Below, piece after piece: positions 42,205 to 51,759 of a stretch of 64,000 bases of DNA. The DNA lies in NCBI RefSeq assembly GCF_027925445.1, contig NZ_AP027149.1, positions 3,732,501-3,796,500 of the forward strand, written 5' to 3'. The notes below the pieces were generated by a model. It saw only the letters and a list, made by a program, of their open reading frames with translations, was not told where the DNA came from and did not search any database. Position numbers and translations under genes: made by a program. Each line of letters starts with the position of its first letter. Positions within the stretch are counted from its first letter, which is position 1. Source of the DNA: Methylocystis bryophila. GTDB lineage: Bacteria > Pseudomonadota > Alphaproteobacteria > Rhizobiales > Beijerinckiaceae.

Positions 42205-42714
42205 GTGACCAAAGTGTCGAAACCCGTCGCCATTATCATGGGTTCTCAGTCCGACTGGGCGACGATGCGCCACGCGGCCGAGACGCTGAAGGCGCTCGGC
42301 GTCGGCTATGAGGCGCGAATCGTTTCGGCGCATCGCACCCCCGGCCGGCTCGTCGCCTTCGCCAAGAACGCCGAACGAGAAGGCTTCGAGGTGATTCTCG
42401 CCGGCGCCGGCGGCGCGGCGCATCTGCCGGGCATGACGGCGGCGATGACCAATCTCCCGGTTCTCGGCGTGCCGGTCGAAGCGACGTCGCTCTCCGGACT
42501 CGATTCGCTGCTTTCGATCGTGCAGATGCCGGCCGGCGTGCCGGTCGGAACGCTTGCGATCGGCAAGCCCGGGGCGATCAATGCGGCGCTGCTCGCGGCG
42601 GCCATTCTGGCGCGTTCGGACGCCGCCCTGAACGAGCGCCTCGCGCAATATCGCACGAAGCAGACAGAGAGCGTCGACGAACGCCCGGTGGAGGAGGCGC
42701 TGGCCGCGTGCTGA
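42205..42714 (+). CDS. purE: N5-carboxyaminoimidazole ribonucleotide mutase
   Basis: Class I PurE, 169 residues, converting N5-CAIR to CAIR in purine synthesis. Motifs: IIMGSQSDWATM, VSAHRTPGRLV with the catalytic His, GAGGAAHLPGM, and VPVEATSLSGLDSLLSIVQMP. The start is a GTG at 42205, as the conserved part begins a few residues later and upstream in-frame sequence is not family-like. PurK follows with a 7-bp overlap. Confidence 0.95.
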   Translation: MTKVSKPVAIIMGSQSDWATMRHAAETLKALGVGYEARIVSAHRTPGRLVAFAKNAEREGFEVILAGAGGAAHLPGMTAAMTNLPVLGVPVEATSLSGLDSLLSIVQMPAGVPVGTLAIGKPGAINAALLAAAILARSDAALNERLAQYRTKQTESVDERPVEEALAAC

Positions 42715-43781
42715 GTCCCGGCGCGACGATCGGCGTTCTCGGCGCCGGCCAGCTCGCACGCATGTTGGCGCTCGCCGCCGCACGCCTGGGGTTCAAGACG
42801 CATGTCTTCGCCCCGAGCGCCGATGAGCCCGCCTTCGACGTTTGCGCCGCGCGCACGATCGCGGCCTATGACGATCCCGACGCGCTCGACGCTTTCGCCA
42901 GAGCCGTCGATGTCGTCACTTATGAATTCGAGAACGTGCCGGCGGCGACGGCGGAATTCCTCGATGCGCGCCGCCCGGTGCGTCCCAATCCGCGCGCCCT
43001 GGCCTTGACCCAGGACCGACTCGTCGAGAAAGAGTTCGTGCAAGGCCTCGGCGTCGAGACCGCGCCTTTCGCGGACGTTCCAGATGCGGGCGCGCTGGCC
43101 CGCGCCGTGGCGAAGCTCGGGCGTCCGTCGATCCTCAAGACGCGCCGCCTCGGTTATGACGGCAAGGGGCAGGTTGCGATTCGTGGCGGCGGAGATCTCG
43201 GCGCGCTTTTTCGCGCGCTTGGCGGCGCGCCCTGCATCTTGGAAGGCTTCATCGATTTCGTGAAAGAAGTCTCCGTCGTCGCGGCGCGCGGCGTCGACGG
43301 AGAGTTTCACGCCTATGACATCAGCGAGAACCAGCACGAGAACCACATTTTGGCTGAGACGCGCGCGCCGGCGGCGATCCTTCCCGAGACTGCGGTCCGA
43401 GCGAAGGAGATCGCTCGCCGCATCGCCGAGGCCGAGGATTACGTCGGCGTGCTGGCCGTGGAGCTCTTTCTCGTGAAGAGCGGACGCAGCGAGCGGCTCA
43501 TCGTCAATGAGATCGCGCCGCGCGTCCATAACTCCGGGCATTGGACGCTCGACGGTGCGCTGACCTCTCAGTTCGAGCAGCATGTCCGCGCGATCGCCGG
43601 CTGGCCGCTCGGCTCCACGGCGCGTCTCGGGCGCGTCACGATGCGTAATCTCATCGGCGACGACGCCGAGCGTTGGCCGGAGATCGCGGCGGAAGACGGC
43701 GCCTGCCTGCATCTTTACGGCAAGCGCGAGATTCGCGCTGGGCGCAAGATGGGGCATGTGACGCGAATCGAATTGGAATAG
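42708..43781 (+). CDS. purK: N5-carboxyaminoimidazole ribonucleotide synthetase
   Basis: ATP-grasp enzyme making N5-CAIR from AIR and bicarbonate, 357 residues. Seen: GVLGAGQLARMLALAAARLG at the N-terminus, VVTYEFENVPA, ILKTRRLGYDGKGQ (ATP-grasp lid), and NEIAPRVHNSGHWTLDGALTS in the C-terminal region. It begins with GTG inside the purE end, so the pair is translationally coupled and the product of PurK feeds PurE. Confidence 0.96.
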   Translation: MLSPGATIGVLGAGQLARMLALAAARLGFKTHVFAPSADEPAFDVCAARTIAAYDDPDALDAFARAVDVVTYEFENVPAATAEFLDARRPVRPNPRALALTQDRLVEKEFVQGLGVETAPFADVPDAGALARAVAKLGRPSILKTRRLGYDGKGQVAIRGGGDLGALFRALGGAPCILEGFIDFVKEVSVVAARGVDGEFHAYDISENQHENHILAETRAPAAILPETAVRAKEIARRIAEAEDYVGVLAVELFLVKSGRSERLIVNEIAPRVHNSGHWTLDGALTSQFEQHVRAIAGWPLGSTARLGRVTMRNLIGDDAERWPEIAAEDGACLHLYGKREIRAGRKMGHVTRIELE

Positions 43782-43807
43782 TCGTCGTCTTGTAGCGGTA
43801 TTGCCGA

Positions 43808-45145
43808 TCAGGTCGCGAAACATCTGCCGAAAGCTAGCAGGAGCTTGGGCGGCCCCTTTATGCGCAGCCGCCCTGTCAGCAGCATCGAGGCAAGGCTGCG
43901 CTCCTTGTAGACGAAGGCGAGCCAGGACTTTGACTCCGTGACGACGGCGATATCCGCCTTGCCGACATGTCCATCGGAAATTGCGAGTTGACGATTTCGT
44001 ACGACAACTGTCGCCTTGCGAGATTGCGTCCCCGTGAAGGTGAAGTGATAGATCGCCTCCAAGCCTTTCGCCTTCCCTCGCTGGAACACGAGCGAGAGGC
44101 CCTGGAGAAACCCGTCGATCGTGCGCGGGCGTAAGCCGCCGCCGACAAGTCGAATGGCCTTATGCGGAAAGCGCCGCCGCGCATAATCCTCGGCGTCAGA
44201 GCCGGCGACGACATAGAGCGGCTCCTTCTTCTGCACCAGAGGATCGAGCACTTCCCTTGCGAAGGCGGCCCGATCGGCATTGTAAGGTCCGATCACATCT
44301 TCGCCCGCAGGACAAACAGCGATGCAATAGGCCGCCTTGTAGTTCGCGCCGAAGGAAAGGCTCTGCCACATCGAGGATTGCTCCGCGTCGCTCACTTTGC
44401 TCCGCAGAGCGCGCGCGTCACGGCTCTCGGCGATCGTCTCGACCCAGTCGGTGAAACCACCCATGAATTCGCGGTAGTTGTGCGTGAAGCAGGCGCCGAA
44501 GTTGAAATAGCCGTCGGGCGCGATGGCGCCGACGGGACAAGCCGCGACGCAGAGCTTGCAGGAAAGGCAGGGATTGAAGTCGATCGGCCGGGTCTGCGTC
44601 GTGACATCAGCGTCGATGAGCACGACGCCAAGATTGATGAAGCTGCCGAATTTCGGATGGATCACGCTACGATGGATGCCCATCTGGCCGAGTCCCGCTG
44701 CGACCGCCACCGGCTTTAGCGCGACGACCCAAATGCGTCCCGGATATTCGTCCATCTCCATGGGAAAGGCCGCCGAAGGATTGACCGCGCGGATCCCATG
44801 GCGCGCCAACCGCCTCACGATCTCGGCCGCCACGTGGTTGACGTGTTCATAATTGCGATGGAATTCCAGATTGCCGATTGATCGCTGCGAGCTCCTCACA
44901 TTGTCCGGATTGAGGCGCGTGACGATGCTGATCAGCGTGCGCGTCCGCGGAAAGGCCTCGAGGATATGTGGCCTTTCTTCGGCAATCTCCTCGCGGTCGA
45001 TCGAGACGAAGCCTACGTCCTCGGCGCCGGCCTCGAGCGCCAGCTCGCGAAGCCAATGGGAGTCAACCGCGGAAGGCGCTCCTCCCCCTTGGGGCGCGGC
45101 GCCTGCGATCTTTGAGGACTCGGTCTCTGAGGACATTGCGGTCAT
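43808..45145 (-). CDS. Fe-S oxidoreductase-like protein with C-terminal SCP2 domain
   Basis: A 445-residue fusion. The N-terminal part resembles epoxyqueuosine reductase/reductive-dehalogenase-type proteins and carries two 4Fe-4S motifs: CLSCKLCVAACPVGAI and a second with CIAVCPAGED. The last approximately 120 residues (GFLQGLSLVFQRGKAKGLEA to TGRLRIKGPPKLLLAFGRCF) match the SCP2 sterol-carrier fold, which binds hydrophobic ligands. No export signal is present. The start ATG 45145 has GGGAG seven nt upstream. It is divergent from a TetR gene with a palindrome between, and the combination suggests reduction of a lipophilic substrate; the substrate is unknown. Confidence 0.85.
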   Translation of the reverse strand: MTAMSSETESSKIAGAAPQGGGAPSAVDSHWLRELALEAGAEDVGFVSIDREEIAEERPHILEAFPRTRTLISIVTRLNPDNVRSSQRSIGNLEFHRNYEHVNHVAAEIVRRLARHGIRAVNPSAAFPMEMDEYPGRIWVVALKPVAVAAGLGQMGIHRSVIHPKFGSFINLGVVLIDADVTTQTRPIDFNPCLSCKLCVAACPVGAIAPDGYFNFGACFTHNYREFMGGFTDWVETIAESRDARALRSKVSDAEQSSMWQSLSFGANYKAAYCIAVCPAGEDVIGPYNADRAAFAREVLDPLVQKKEPLYVVAGSDAEDYARRRFPHKAIRLVGGGLRPRTIDGFLQGLSLVFQRGKAKGLEAIYHFTFTGTQSRKATVVVRNRQLAISDGHVGKADIAVVTESKSWLAFVYKERSLASMLLTGRLRIKGPPKLLLAFGRCFAT

Positions 45146-45246
45146 CGTCGGGCTCCCTGCATCTTGAGGCGCTCTGCCTTCAATCCCGGGGATGCGCTCT
45201 TAGAAGCGCTCCAGGAATTTTGATGATGCTTGTAATCTTTCGTAAT

Positions 45247-45262
45247 GATGATATCAATCATC
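45247..45262. promoter_or_regulatory. Candidate TetR operator
   Basis: GATGATATCAATCATC has 6-bp inverted arms around ATCA and sits in the 151-bp gap between the divergent Fe-S/SCP2 gene and the TetR gene, 35 bp before the latter. Position and symmetry fit an autoregulatory operator that controls both genes. Confidence 0.5.
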
Positions 45263-45296
45263 TATCGAGTCAAGACCCTACTCAAGGTGAAGGCCC

Positions 45297-45881
45297 ATGC
45301 GGGTTTCCAAGGAAACCGTCGCCGACCACCGCAAGAAAATCCTGTCAGCGGCCTCGACGATGCTGCGCGAAAGAGGAATCGAAGGCGCGAGCGTCGCCGA
45401 TCTCATGCAGGCTGCAGGGCTCACGCATGGCGGCTTCTATCGACATTTCCCCTCGAAGGAGGCGCTCGTGGTCGAAGCCACAACCGCGACCTTTGACGCG
45501 CTCCTGGCTCGGCTCGACGCATGGTCCACTGAAGCAGGACATGCGGCGGCGCTCGCCAAATATGTCGACAGCTATCTATCGCCGCGCCATGTCGAACGTC
45601 CCGCGATCGGCTGTCCCATCGCCGCCTATGGCGCCGAGGTCGGGCGCGAAAATCCGCAGGTGCGCGCCGCCTTCAACGCTGGAGTCGATCGCTTGCTCAA
45701 CTGGATCGCCGGCGGACTCGCCTGCGCGGACTCGGAGAGAAAAGAACGAGCCATCGAGCTGCTCGCTTTGATGGTCGGCGCCGTCGTCACGGCGCGAGCG
45801 GTTGGCGAGAAGAGTCGCGTTCGAGCCGTGCTGCAGGCCGCGCGTCGCCGCGCTGAGGCGATCGCGACGAGGCGAGAGTGA
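45297..45881 (+). CDS. TetR/AcrR-family transcriptional regulator
   Basis: The 194-residue repressor has the N-terminal helix-turn-helix: HRKKILSAASTMLRERGIEG, ASVADLMQAAGLTHGGFYRHF, PSKEALV. The C-terminal helical domain, with a Cys at IGCPIAAYG, would bind an inducer. AAGGTGAAGG precedes the ATG. It is divergent from the Fe-S/SCP2 gene, which it most likely controls through the palindrome at 45247. Its stop is 4 bp from the convergent antiporter stop. Confidence 0.92.
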   Translation: MRVSKETVADHRKKILSAASTMLRERGIEGASVADLMQAAGLTHGGFYRHFPSKEALVVEATTATFDALLARLDAWSTEAGHAAALAKYVDSYLSPRHVERPAIGCPIAAYGAEVGRENPQVRAAFNAGVDRLLNWIAGGLACADSERKERAIELLALMVGAVVTARAVGEKSRVRAVLQAARRRAEAIATRRE

Positions 45882-45885
45882 TCCC

Positions 45886-47136
45886 CTACCCCAGGCTCTC
45901 CCCCGGGCAGGCCCGCCGCACCGCATAGTCGATGACGAGCGGCCCAAAGATCTGCGAGAGCATCACGCCCATCAACACGACGGATATCGCTGTTTCCACC
46001 ATCTGTAGGCTGGCGAGCGGCAAGGCGCGCACTGTCGGCGCCGCAGCGAAGGCGAGCATGAGGCCCATGGCCAGCCCGCCTTGCGAAGGGAAGCACAGCC
46101 CGAGATATTTCTGTGTCGGCGCGTCGAGGCGCAGCGCGTGCGCGGTCGCATAAATCGCCGCGTATTTGCCAGCGAAACGCGCCAAAGTGTAGCCGGCCGC
46201 GGCAAGCACAATGAAGAGATTTGTGGCGTCCTCAATGGGAAGATGCGCGCCAGCGAGCACAAAAAAGATAATGTACAGGGGTTCTTCGATGTCGGTGATG
46301 GCGCGCTGCACGGTCGTGCGATCGGACTCGCTCGACCCGTTGGCGATGACGACGCCCATCGCGAGCGGCGCAAGCAGCTGCGAGAGGCCCAGCGCCACGG
46401 CGGCGCCAATGGCGAGCAGCAGCAGGCTGTAGAGCAGAGCATGCACCCGCTCCTCGCATCCGGGGCTATGATCGGCGATGACGCTTCGCGCGATCAGGAA
46501 AAGACCGCCAAACGCCGCGCCCGCCAAGAGCGAGTTCGCCTCGTTGAGCGCCGCGAATTCGATCGAGACGCGGACCCCTGCCGCCGAGTCGTGCAATCCC
46601 AACGCGGCCACTGTCGCCGCGGAGACGACGCTGAAGATCAATACGGTCGCCGCATCGTTGAGAGCGAGAATGCCGAACGCGCGGTCGATGAAGGGACCGG
46701 ATGCGTTGCGCCGGCGGATCACCGCATAGGTAATGGTCGGCGCCGTCGCTGGCGCTGCTGCGGCAACGATGAGCGCGGCCTGCCACTTCATGCCGATGAG
46801 GGCCTCCGTTCCCATCACGATCGCGAAGGGGACGAGGAGCTGGGCGATCGCAAGCAGAGCGACGCTCGTACCCAGCGAGCGGATGCGCCCAAAGGTCAGC
46901 CGGCTGCCGATACAAAAGGCGATCACCGCAAGCGACGCCTGCGAGAAGCCGCCGAGATTGTCGAGCGCGGACCGGGATAGCACCGCGAGCGCGTCCGGGC
47001 CGACCAGAACGCCGGCGACGATCGATCCGATGATCCAGGGCGCGCTGAGGCGCTCGGCGCCCGCGCCAAACAGCGTTCCCAAAAGCAAGATGACGCCGAG
47101 GAGAAGCAGCGGGTTCATGAGATCCTGTGCCAACAT
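45886..47136 (-). CDS. Cation:proton antiporter (CPA2 family)
   Basis: The 416-residue membrane protein has about twelve hydrophobic segments and the CPA2 pattern: an N-terminal GVILLLGTLFGAGAERLSAP and IIGSIVAGVLVGP, IVAAAAPATAPTITYAVIRR, and FGILALNDAATVLIFSVV with the conserved Asp in the ion-binding helix. No C-terminal TrkA-N domain is present, unlike KefB/C. ATG 47136 is preferred over a GTG at 47142 because AGGGG lies at a better distance. It exchanges Na+ or K+ for protons; the ion is not determined. Confidence 0.87.
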   Translation of the reverse strand: MLAQDLMNPLLLLGVILLLGTLFGAGAERLSAPWIIGSIVAGVLVGPDALAVLSRSALDNLGGFSQASLAVIAFCIGSRLTFGRIRSLGTSVALLAIAQLLVPFAIVMGTEALIGMKWQAALIVAAAAPATAPTITYAVIRRRNASGPFIDRAFGILALNDAATVLIFSVVSAATVAALGLHDSAAGVRVSIEFAALNEANSLLAGAAFGGLFLIARSVIADHSPGCEERVHALLYSLLLLAIGAAVALGLSQLLAPLAMGVVIANGSSESDRTTVQRAITDIEEPLYIIFFVLAGAHLPIEDATNLFIVLAAAGYTLARFAGKYAAIYATAHALRLDAPTQKYLGLCFPSQGGLAMGLMLAFAAAPTVRALPLASLQMVETAISVVLMGVMLSQIFGPLVIDYAVRRACPGESLG

Positions 47137-47228
47137 CGTCACCGCCCCTGCGAAGACCCAAGCGATAAAGAGCGAAACGACACGCTGTCGGCTCCAGGAT
47201 ACACGCAGCAGGCTGTCTTAGCATTTTC

Positions 47229-48740
47229 ATGAAATGTGTCTTGAATCCAATCTCCTGCGACGGCGCGGGGTGGAGACGTTTCGTGCGGGGCTTTCCGGCG
47301 ACAAAGCCGATGATCCTGATCTTCGCCTGCTCGCCTTTCGTCGCGACTTCCACCAGCGCGCATGGAGCCTCGAGGGAAGAGCCTTCCGTCCTGCAGACGA
47401 TCCCAGACGCTCCGGAACTGGCCGACGCGAATGCGCTGCGATCGCGCCTCGAGCAGGCCGGCGCACGGTTCCAGTTCACCTATTATGGCGACTCCTTCGC
47501 CAATCCATCCGGTGGCGTGAGACAAGGCTTCGGCTATGACGGCCGCGCCAGCGCCATATTCGACGCTGACCTTTCAAAGATCGCCGGCTGGCCGGGCGGA
47601 AGGTTCCGCGCCAGCGCCTACCAAATTCACGGCTCGAGTTTCAGCGCCAACACGCTCGACAATCTCATGCTGGTGAGCAGCGTCGAGGCTCCCCCCTCGA
47701 CAAGGCTTTTCAGTCTCTGGTTTGAGCAGTCATTCGGTTCCCAAGCGAGCCTGCGGATCGGTCAATTGGGCGCGGACCAGGAATTTTTGATCAGCAACAA
47801 CGCCAATCTCTTCGTGAATGCGACCTTCGGTTGGCCTGTGCTCCCGAGCAACGATCTCCCGAGCGGCGGCCCCAGCTATCCGGAGGCGACTCCGGGCGCG
47901 CGGCTCGCTGTGAAGCCGACCGATGGCGCCACCTTAAGATTGGCTGTGTTCAACGGAGACCCCGCGGGTCCGGGTCCTGGCAATCCCGTCAATCGCGATC
48001 CGAGCGGGCTTGCTTTTCGGTTGCGAGATCCTGCGTTCCTGATCGGCGAGATCGCCTACGCCTACAACCAGGATCAGCTCAGCGTTTCGCACGACAACCC
48101 TCGCCTGGAGGGCGACGCGACAGGCTCGACGACGCAAGCGCGATCTTTCATACGAACGCAGGACTCCTACCTCCCGGGCACGATAAAGCTCGGCGCCTGG
48201 CTCCACATGGGCCGCTTCGCGGATCAACGTTTCAATGTGCTCGGCGGACTGCTCGCCATCTCCGGACTCCCGCCACAGAGACATCGCGGCGATGCAGCTG
48301 TCTATGGCGTCATCGATCAGGCGGTGTGGAAAACCGAAGATCGCAGCTTGGGCGTCTTCGCTCGAGGCGTGGCGACAGCGAGCGACCGCAACCCCGTCGA
48401 TCTCTATGCCGACCTGGGCTTTACGCTGATGGGAATGTTTCCGACACGTGAGAAGGACGCCGCCGGAGCAGCGTTCGCAATCGGTCGTATCTCCCCAGTC
48501 GCCCAGGCCAGCGATCGCGATGCGGTCGCTGACAGCGGCGCGCGAAACCCCATTCGCGACTATGAAGCAACGTTCGAAGCGAGCTATAAAATCGCGATGA
48601 GCGGTCAATGGAGCCTGCAGCCTGACATTCAACTCGTCTTCCATCCTGGCGGCCATATCGCGAATCCGGTGAATCCGATGAGCGCCGCGCCGATTCCAAA
48701 TGCGGTGGTTTTCGGATTGCGCACCGCGCTTAGATTCTAG
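47229..48740 (+). CDS. OprB-type carbohydrate-selective porin
   Basis: The 503-residue outer-membrane beta-barrel has LEQAGARFQFTYYGDSFANP near the mature N-terminus, alternating strand patterns throughout (for example RFRASAYQIHGSSF, SLRIGQLGADQEFL) and a C-terminal Phe (LRTALRF), the barrel-assembly signal. The initiation site is uncertain: ATG 47229 gives a long N-terminus, while ATG 47310 (MILIFACSPFVATSTSA) would give a compact signal peptide. OprB porins pass sugars through the outer membrane. It is divergent from the antiporter gene. Confidence 0.87.
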   Translation: MKCVLNPISCDGAGWRRFVRGFPATKPMILIFACSPFVATSTSAHGASREEPSVLQTIPDAPELADANALRSRLEQAGARFQFTYYGDSFANPSGGVRQGFGYDGRASAIFDADLSKIAGWPGGRFRASAYQIHGSSFSANTLDNLMLVSSVEAPPSTRLFSLWFEQSFGSQASLRIGQLGADQEFLISNNANLFVNATFGWPVLPSNDLPSGGPSYPEATPGARLAVKPTDGATLRLAVFNGDPAGPGPGNPVNRDPSGLAFRLRDPAFLIGEIAYAYNQDQLSVSHDNPRLEGDATGSTTQARSFIRTQDSYLPGTIKLGAWLHMGRFADQRFNVLGGLLAISGLPPQRHRGDAAVYGVIDQAVWKTEDRSLGVFARGVATASDRNPVDLYADLGFTLMGMFPTREKDAAGAAFAIGRISPVAQASDRDAVADSGARNPIRDYEATFEASYKIAMSGQWSLQPDIQLVFHPGGHIANPVNPMSAAPIPNAVVFGLRTALRF

Positions 48741-49126
48741 CGGAATGACTGCGGCGAGGCCTCGCTGCATCTTAACGACGCGACCGGCTCTCGAGCACAG
48801 GCGCAATATGCGTCGGCCACGCTTGTTCTCTCGACGGGGCTTTCTAGCTCCCCTGCAGCGTCAAGTCGCCGCGCAAGATATCCACGGGCTTTGCCGCTGG
48901 AGATTGGACGGCCAGAACCGTCATTGTTCCCGTCCTCTGCTCTATCCAGCCGCCACAGGAGCGCCTCGCCGCCACCGACACGCCTGGCCGATCCGCTGTG
49001 TGATGAGACATCGAAGCTATGTGACCCTGCTGAGGCGCCGACGCCGCGACCGCAGCGCCACGACTCTTGCGTGAGCGGTCGCAAATGCGCTTTGCAACGA
49101 CACCGCCGGCGGGCGCGCCGGAGAGA
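48741..49126. other. Intergenic region without a supported gene
   Basis: 386 bp between the porin gene and a small minus-strand frame. Frames here are short and Arg/Ser-rich, as expected for non-coding GC-rich DNA. No hairpin or promoter stands out. Confidence 0.5.
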
Positions 49127-49252
49127 CTATTTGACCATCACAATCTTCTGCTGGTCTTCGTTAGGCAGCGTCCAGATGAAATAGCCCGCCGCTGCGACGA
49201 AGATGACATAGACCAACGCGTAGCCCAGGGTGCGAACGACATGCGTGTTCAT
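49127..49252 (-). CDS. Small single-span membrane protein, 41 aa
   Basis: The frame MNTHVVRTLGYALVYVIFVA continues with AAGYFIWTLPNEDQQKIVMVK: one transmembrane helix with a short polar N-terminus and a charged tail. GGAG lies about 11 nt upstream of ATG 49252, a little far. Such short anchored peptides are plausible, but no partner is evident and the longer in-frame extension upstream looks non-coding. Confidence 0.45.
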   Translation of the reverse strand: MNTHVVRTLGYALVYVIFVAAAGYFIWTLPNEDQQKIVMVK

Positions 49253-49875
49253 GGTTTCGTTTGTCTCCACCGTGCTCGGCTTACTGACGGTCGACCGACG
49301 TTTTGCGGTCGCGTGGATTTCCGTTGCATGTGGTCCCCCTACAGGCTTCGGGCAAGGTGTCGCCTTGACGCAGGGGTCGACGATGCCGGCAGCTGCTGAC
49401 GCGATAGAGCGCATCGTCGCTTTTCATTCGCCGCACGATCTTTCCCTGCCTAGCAGTTAAGCCAGTAAAGTCAATAGGTTGAACAGCAAGCGCGACCGAG
49501 CTCGAGATAAGCCGTCGAAGCCCATGTCCAAGGGCAGACCCGGCAGCGGCTAAAGGGCGCGGTCTCGAGTGTGCGTCAATCACTTGAAGCCGCGTCCCCA
49601 TCGCGTGGAAGCACGCGATCGAAACGGATTAAGCTCCAGATGGCCGCGACGGCGATGGCGCTCTCTAAAAACCATGGAGCCTCGCTCCTTTTGAAGATAG
49701 TGTCCGTCCGAAGCGCCGCGACGGCGACCTCGGGCGCGCCCCAAGTTTTTTCGCTGAGCCCGTCACGACGCCGTCGCGTCCCCCTTTTGTCGTCCTTTGC
49801 GTCTCCCGCATCCTCGCTACGCTTCGACCCATGCCCTCCACAATTCCGCCGACGATCAAAATCATGCAGAGCTTC
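49253..49875. other. Intergenic region without a supported gene
   Basis: About 620 bp between the small membrane protein and the peptidase gene. Several short overlapping frames exist on both strands, none protein-like. It must hold the peptidase promoter. Nothing else is recognised. Confidence 0.45.
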
Positions 49876-50541
49876 ATGGAGCAGAGTTTCGCGCGGCGAG
49901 GCGCGCTCGTCGCGATCGTTTTCGCTTTCGCGCTCGGTTCGGCCGCCAGCGCCGGAGACGCGCGCGTGAGCGTCACGTCTATTCCCGACGATGTGTGGAG
50001 CTACATGCAGGGACGATCCTGGCATGGCGAGCGCTCTTGCCCGCAGAGAAGCGAGCTCGCGCTCTTGCGGATTCCCTACCACGATTTCGACGGCCGCACG
50101 CAGATCGGTCCGATGATCGTCGCCAGGAAAGTCGCGAGCAAGGTCGCCGCGATCTTTCAGGAGATCTACGACAGCGGCGAATTCCGCATTTATCGCATCG
50201 CGCTCGTCGACGATTATGGCGGCGACGACGATCGGTCCATCGCCGCCAACAACACGAGCGGCTTCAACTGCCGCACGACCGAGGGCGGCGGGGTCTCACA
50301 ACACGCGTTCGGCCTGGCGGTCGACATCAACCCCGTGCAGAACCCCTATGTCGCGCATGGCGTCACCGAGCCCGAGGCGGGTAAGGCCTATGACGCGCCA
50401 GCGAAGCGCCATGCCGGAATGATCGGAGTCATCGTCAAAGGGGACGTGGTCTACAAGGCTTTCGCCAAGCGCGGCTGGGGCTGGGGCGGCGAATGGGCGC
50501 GCTCCAAGGACTACCAACATTTTTCGGCCAGCGGCCATTGA
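49876..50541 (+). CDS. M15-family (D-Ala-D-Ala carboxypeptidase-like) periplasmic peptidase
   Basis: The product has a signal peptide (hydrophobic ALVAIVFAFALGSAASA) and the M15 metallopeptidase zinc motif: SQHAFGLAVDINPVQNPY supplies His and Asp ligands and KDYQHFSAS the last His. The family trims peptidoglycan stem peptides. ATG 49876 is used because it gives a normal-length signal peptide; in-frame ATGs at 49831 and 49864 exist, and none has a strong ribosome-binding site. It stands alone; the alcohol dehydrogenase follows after 51 bp. Confidence 0.82.
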   Translation: MEQSFARRGALVAIVFAFALGSAASAGDARVSVTSIPDDVWSYMQGRSWHGERSCPQRSELALLRIPYHDFDGRTQIGPMIVARKVASKVAAIFQEIYDSGEFRIYRIALVDDYGGDDDRSIAANNTSGFNCRTTEGGGVSQHAFGLAVDINPVQNPYVAHGVTEPEAGKAYDAPAKRHAGMIGVIVKGDVVYKAFAKRGWGWGGEWARSKDYQHFSASGH

Positions 50542-50592
50542 GCGGGGCGTTCGGCGCGACGCTTGCATCATGTCTCATCACGAGAGGACCCG

Positions 50593-51648
50593 ATGACAAC
50601 CAAGGCTTTCGGCTACGCCACGCATTCCGCGACTTCGAAGCTCGCGCCTTTTCATTTCGAGCGGCGCGGACTCCGGCCCGACGATGTGATGCTCGAAATC
50701 CTCTATTGCGGCGTCTGCCATTCCGATCTGCATCAGGCGCGCGACAATTGGAAAAACTCGATCTATCCGATGGTGCCCGGTCACGAGATCATCGGGCGCG
50801 TGGTTCGCTTCGGCGAGGATGTAACGCGCTTCAACATGGGCGACTTTGCTGGCGTCGGCTGCATGGTGCACTCATGCCTGACTTGCGACGCCTGCGAAGC
50901 CGATCTCGAGCAATATTGCCGCTGCGGCGCGACCTTCACCTATAATGCGATTGATCCACGCGACGGGCAGCCGACCTATGGCGGCTATTCCGACACCATC
51001 GTCGTCTCCGAGCGCTTCGTCGTGAAAGTCCCGAAAGGGCTCGATCTCAAAGGCGCGGCTCCCCTGCTTTGCGCGGGGATCACGACCTGGTCGCCGCTGC
51101 GCCATTGGAAAATCGGCAAAGGCGGCAAGGTCGCGGTGACGGGGCTCGGCGGCCTTGGGCATATGGCGATCAAGCTCGCCAAGGCGCTCGGCGCGGAAGT
51201 GTCCCTCTTCACACGCTCGCCCGGCAAGGCGGAGGACGCGCGGCGTCTCGGCGCCGACGCGATCATTCTCTCCACCGACGCGTCGCAGATGGAGGCCGTG
51301 AAAGGCAAATTCGATCTCATTATCGACACTGTGCCCTACGCGCATGATCTGAACCGCTATGTCGCGACGCTAGCGACGAGCGGCGCGCTGGCGCTCGTCG
51401 GCTATCTCGGCCCACTCGATCCGGCTCTCGACACGATTCCGCTGATCTTCGGGCGCAAGTCCATCGGCGGCTCGCTCATCGGCGGCATGGCCGAGACACA
51501 GGAGCTTTTCGATTTCTGCGGCGAGCATGGCATCGTCTCCGATGTGGAGATCATCCGCATGAGCGAGATCAACGAGGCATATGAGCGTCTCTTGAAGAGC
51601 GACGTGAAATATCGCTTCGTCATCGACATGGCGACGCTGCGGGAGTGA
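50593..51648 (+). CDS. Zinc-dependent NAD(P) alcohol dehydrogenase (YahK/CAD type)
   Basis: The 351-residue medium-chain dehydrogenase has the catalytic-zinc residues in CGVCHSD and PGHEIIGRV, the structural-zinc set CLTCDACEADLEQYC, and the Rossmann motif VTGLGGLGHMA. Sequence style places it with YahK-like NADPH-dependent aldehyde reductases. GAGAGG precedes the ATG. It would interconvert alcohols and aldehydes in the cytoplasm; its partner pathway is unclear. Confidence 0.93.
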   Translation: MTTKAFGYATHSATSKLAPFHFERRGLRPDDVMLEILYCGVCHSDLHQARDNWKNSIYPMVPGHEIIGRVVRFGEDVTRFNMGDFAGVGCMVHSCLTCDACEADLEQYCRCGATFTYNAIDPRDGQPTYGGYSDTIVVSERFVVKVPKGLDLKGAAPLLCAGITTWSPLRHWKIGKGGKVAVTGLGGLGHMAIKLAKALGAEVSLFTRSPGKAEDARRLGADAIILSTDASQMEAVKGKFDLIIDTVPYAHDLNRYVATLATSGALALVGYLGPLDPALDTIPLIFGRKSIGGSLIGGMAETQELFDFCGEHGIVSDVEIIRMSEINEAYERLLKSDVKYRFVIDMATLRE

Positions 51649-51759
51649 TCCCTTATCCGAATGATCGCCGCTGTCATCGCCTCCCCGCGGGGCACGGCTA
51701 TGCCGTCGTGGCTGGGCTCGAAGATAGGCGCTGCTCTCGCAGTCGAAGGGAGCGCGCGC

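Noticed and set aside
42306..43823. Minus-strand frame of 505 codons
   Set aside because: Antisense to purE and purK, which are both intact.
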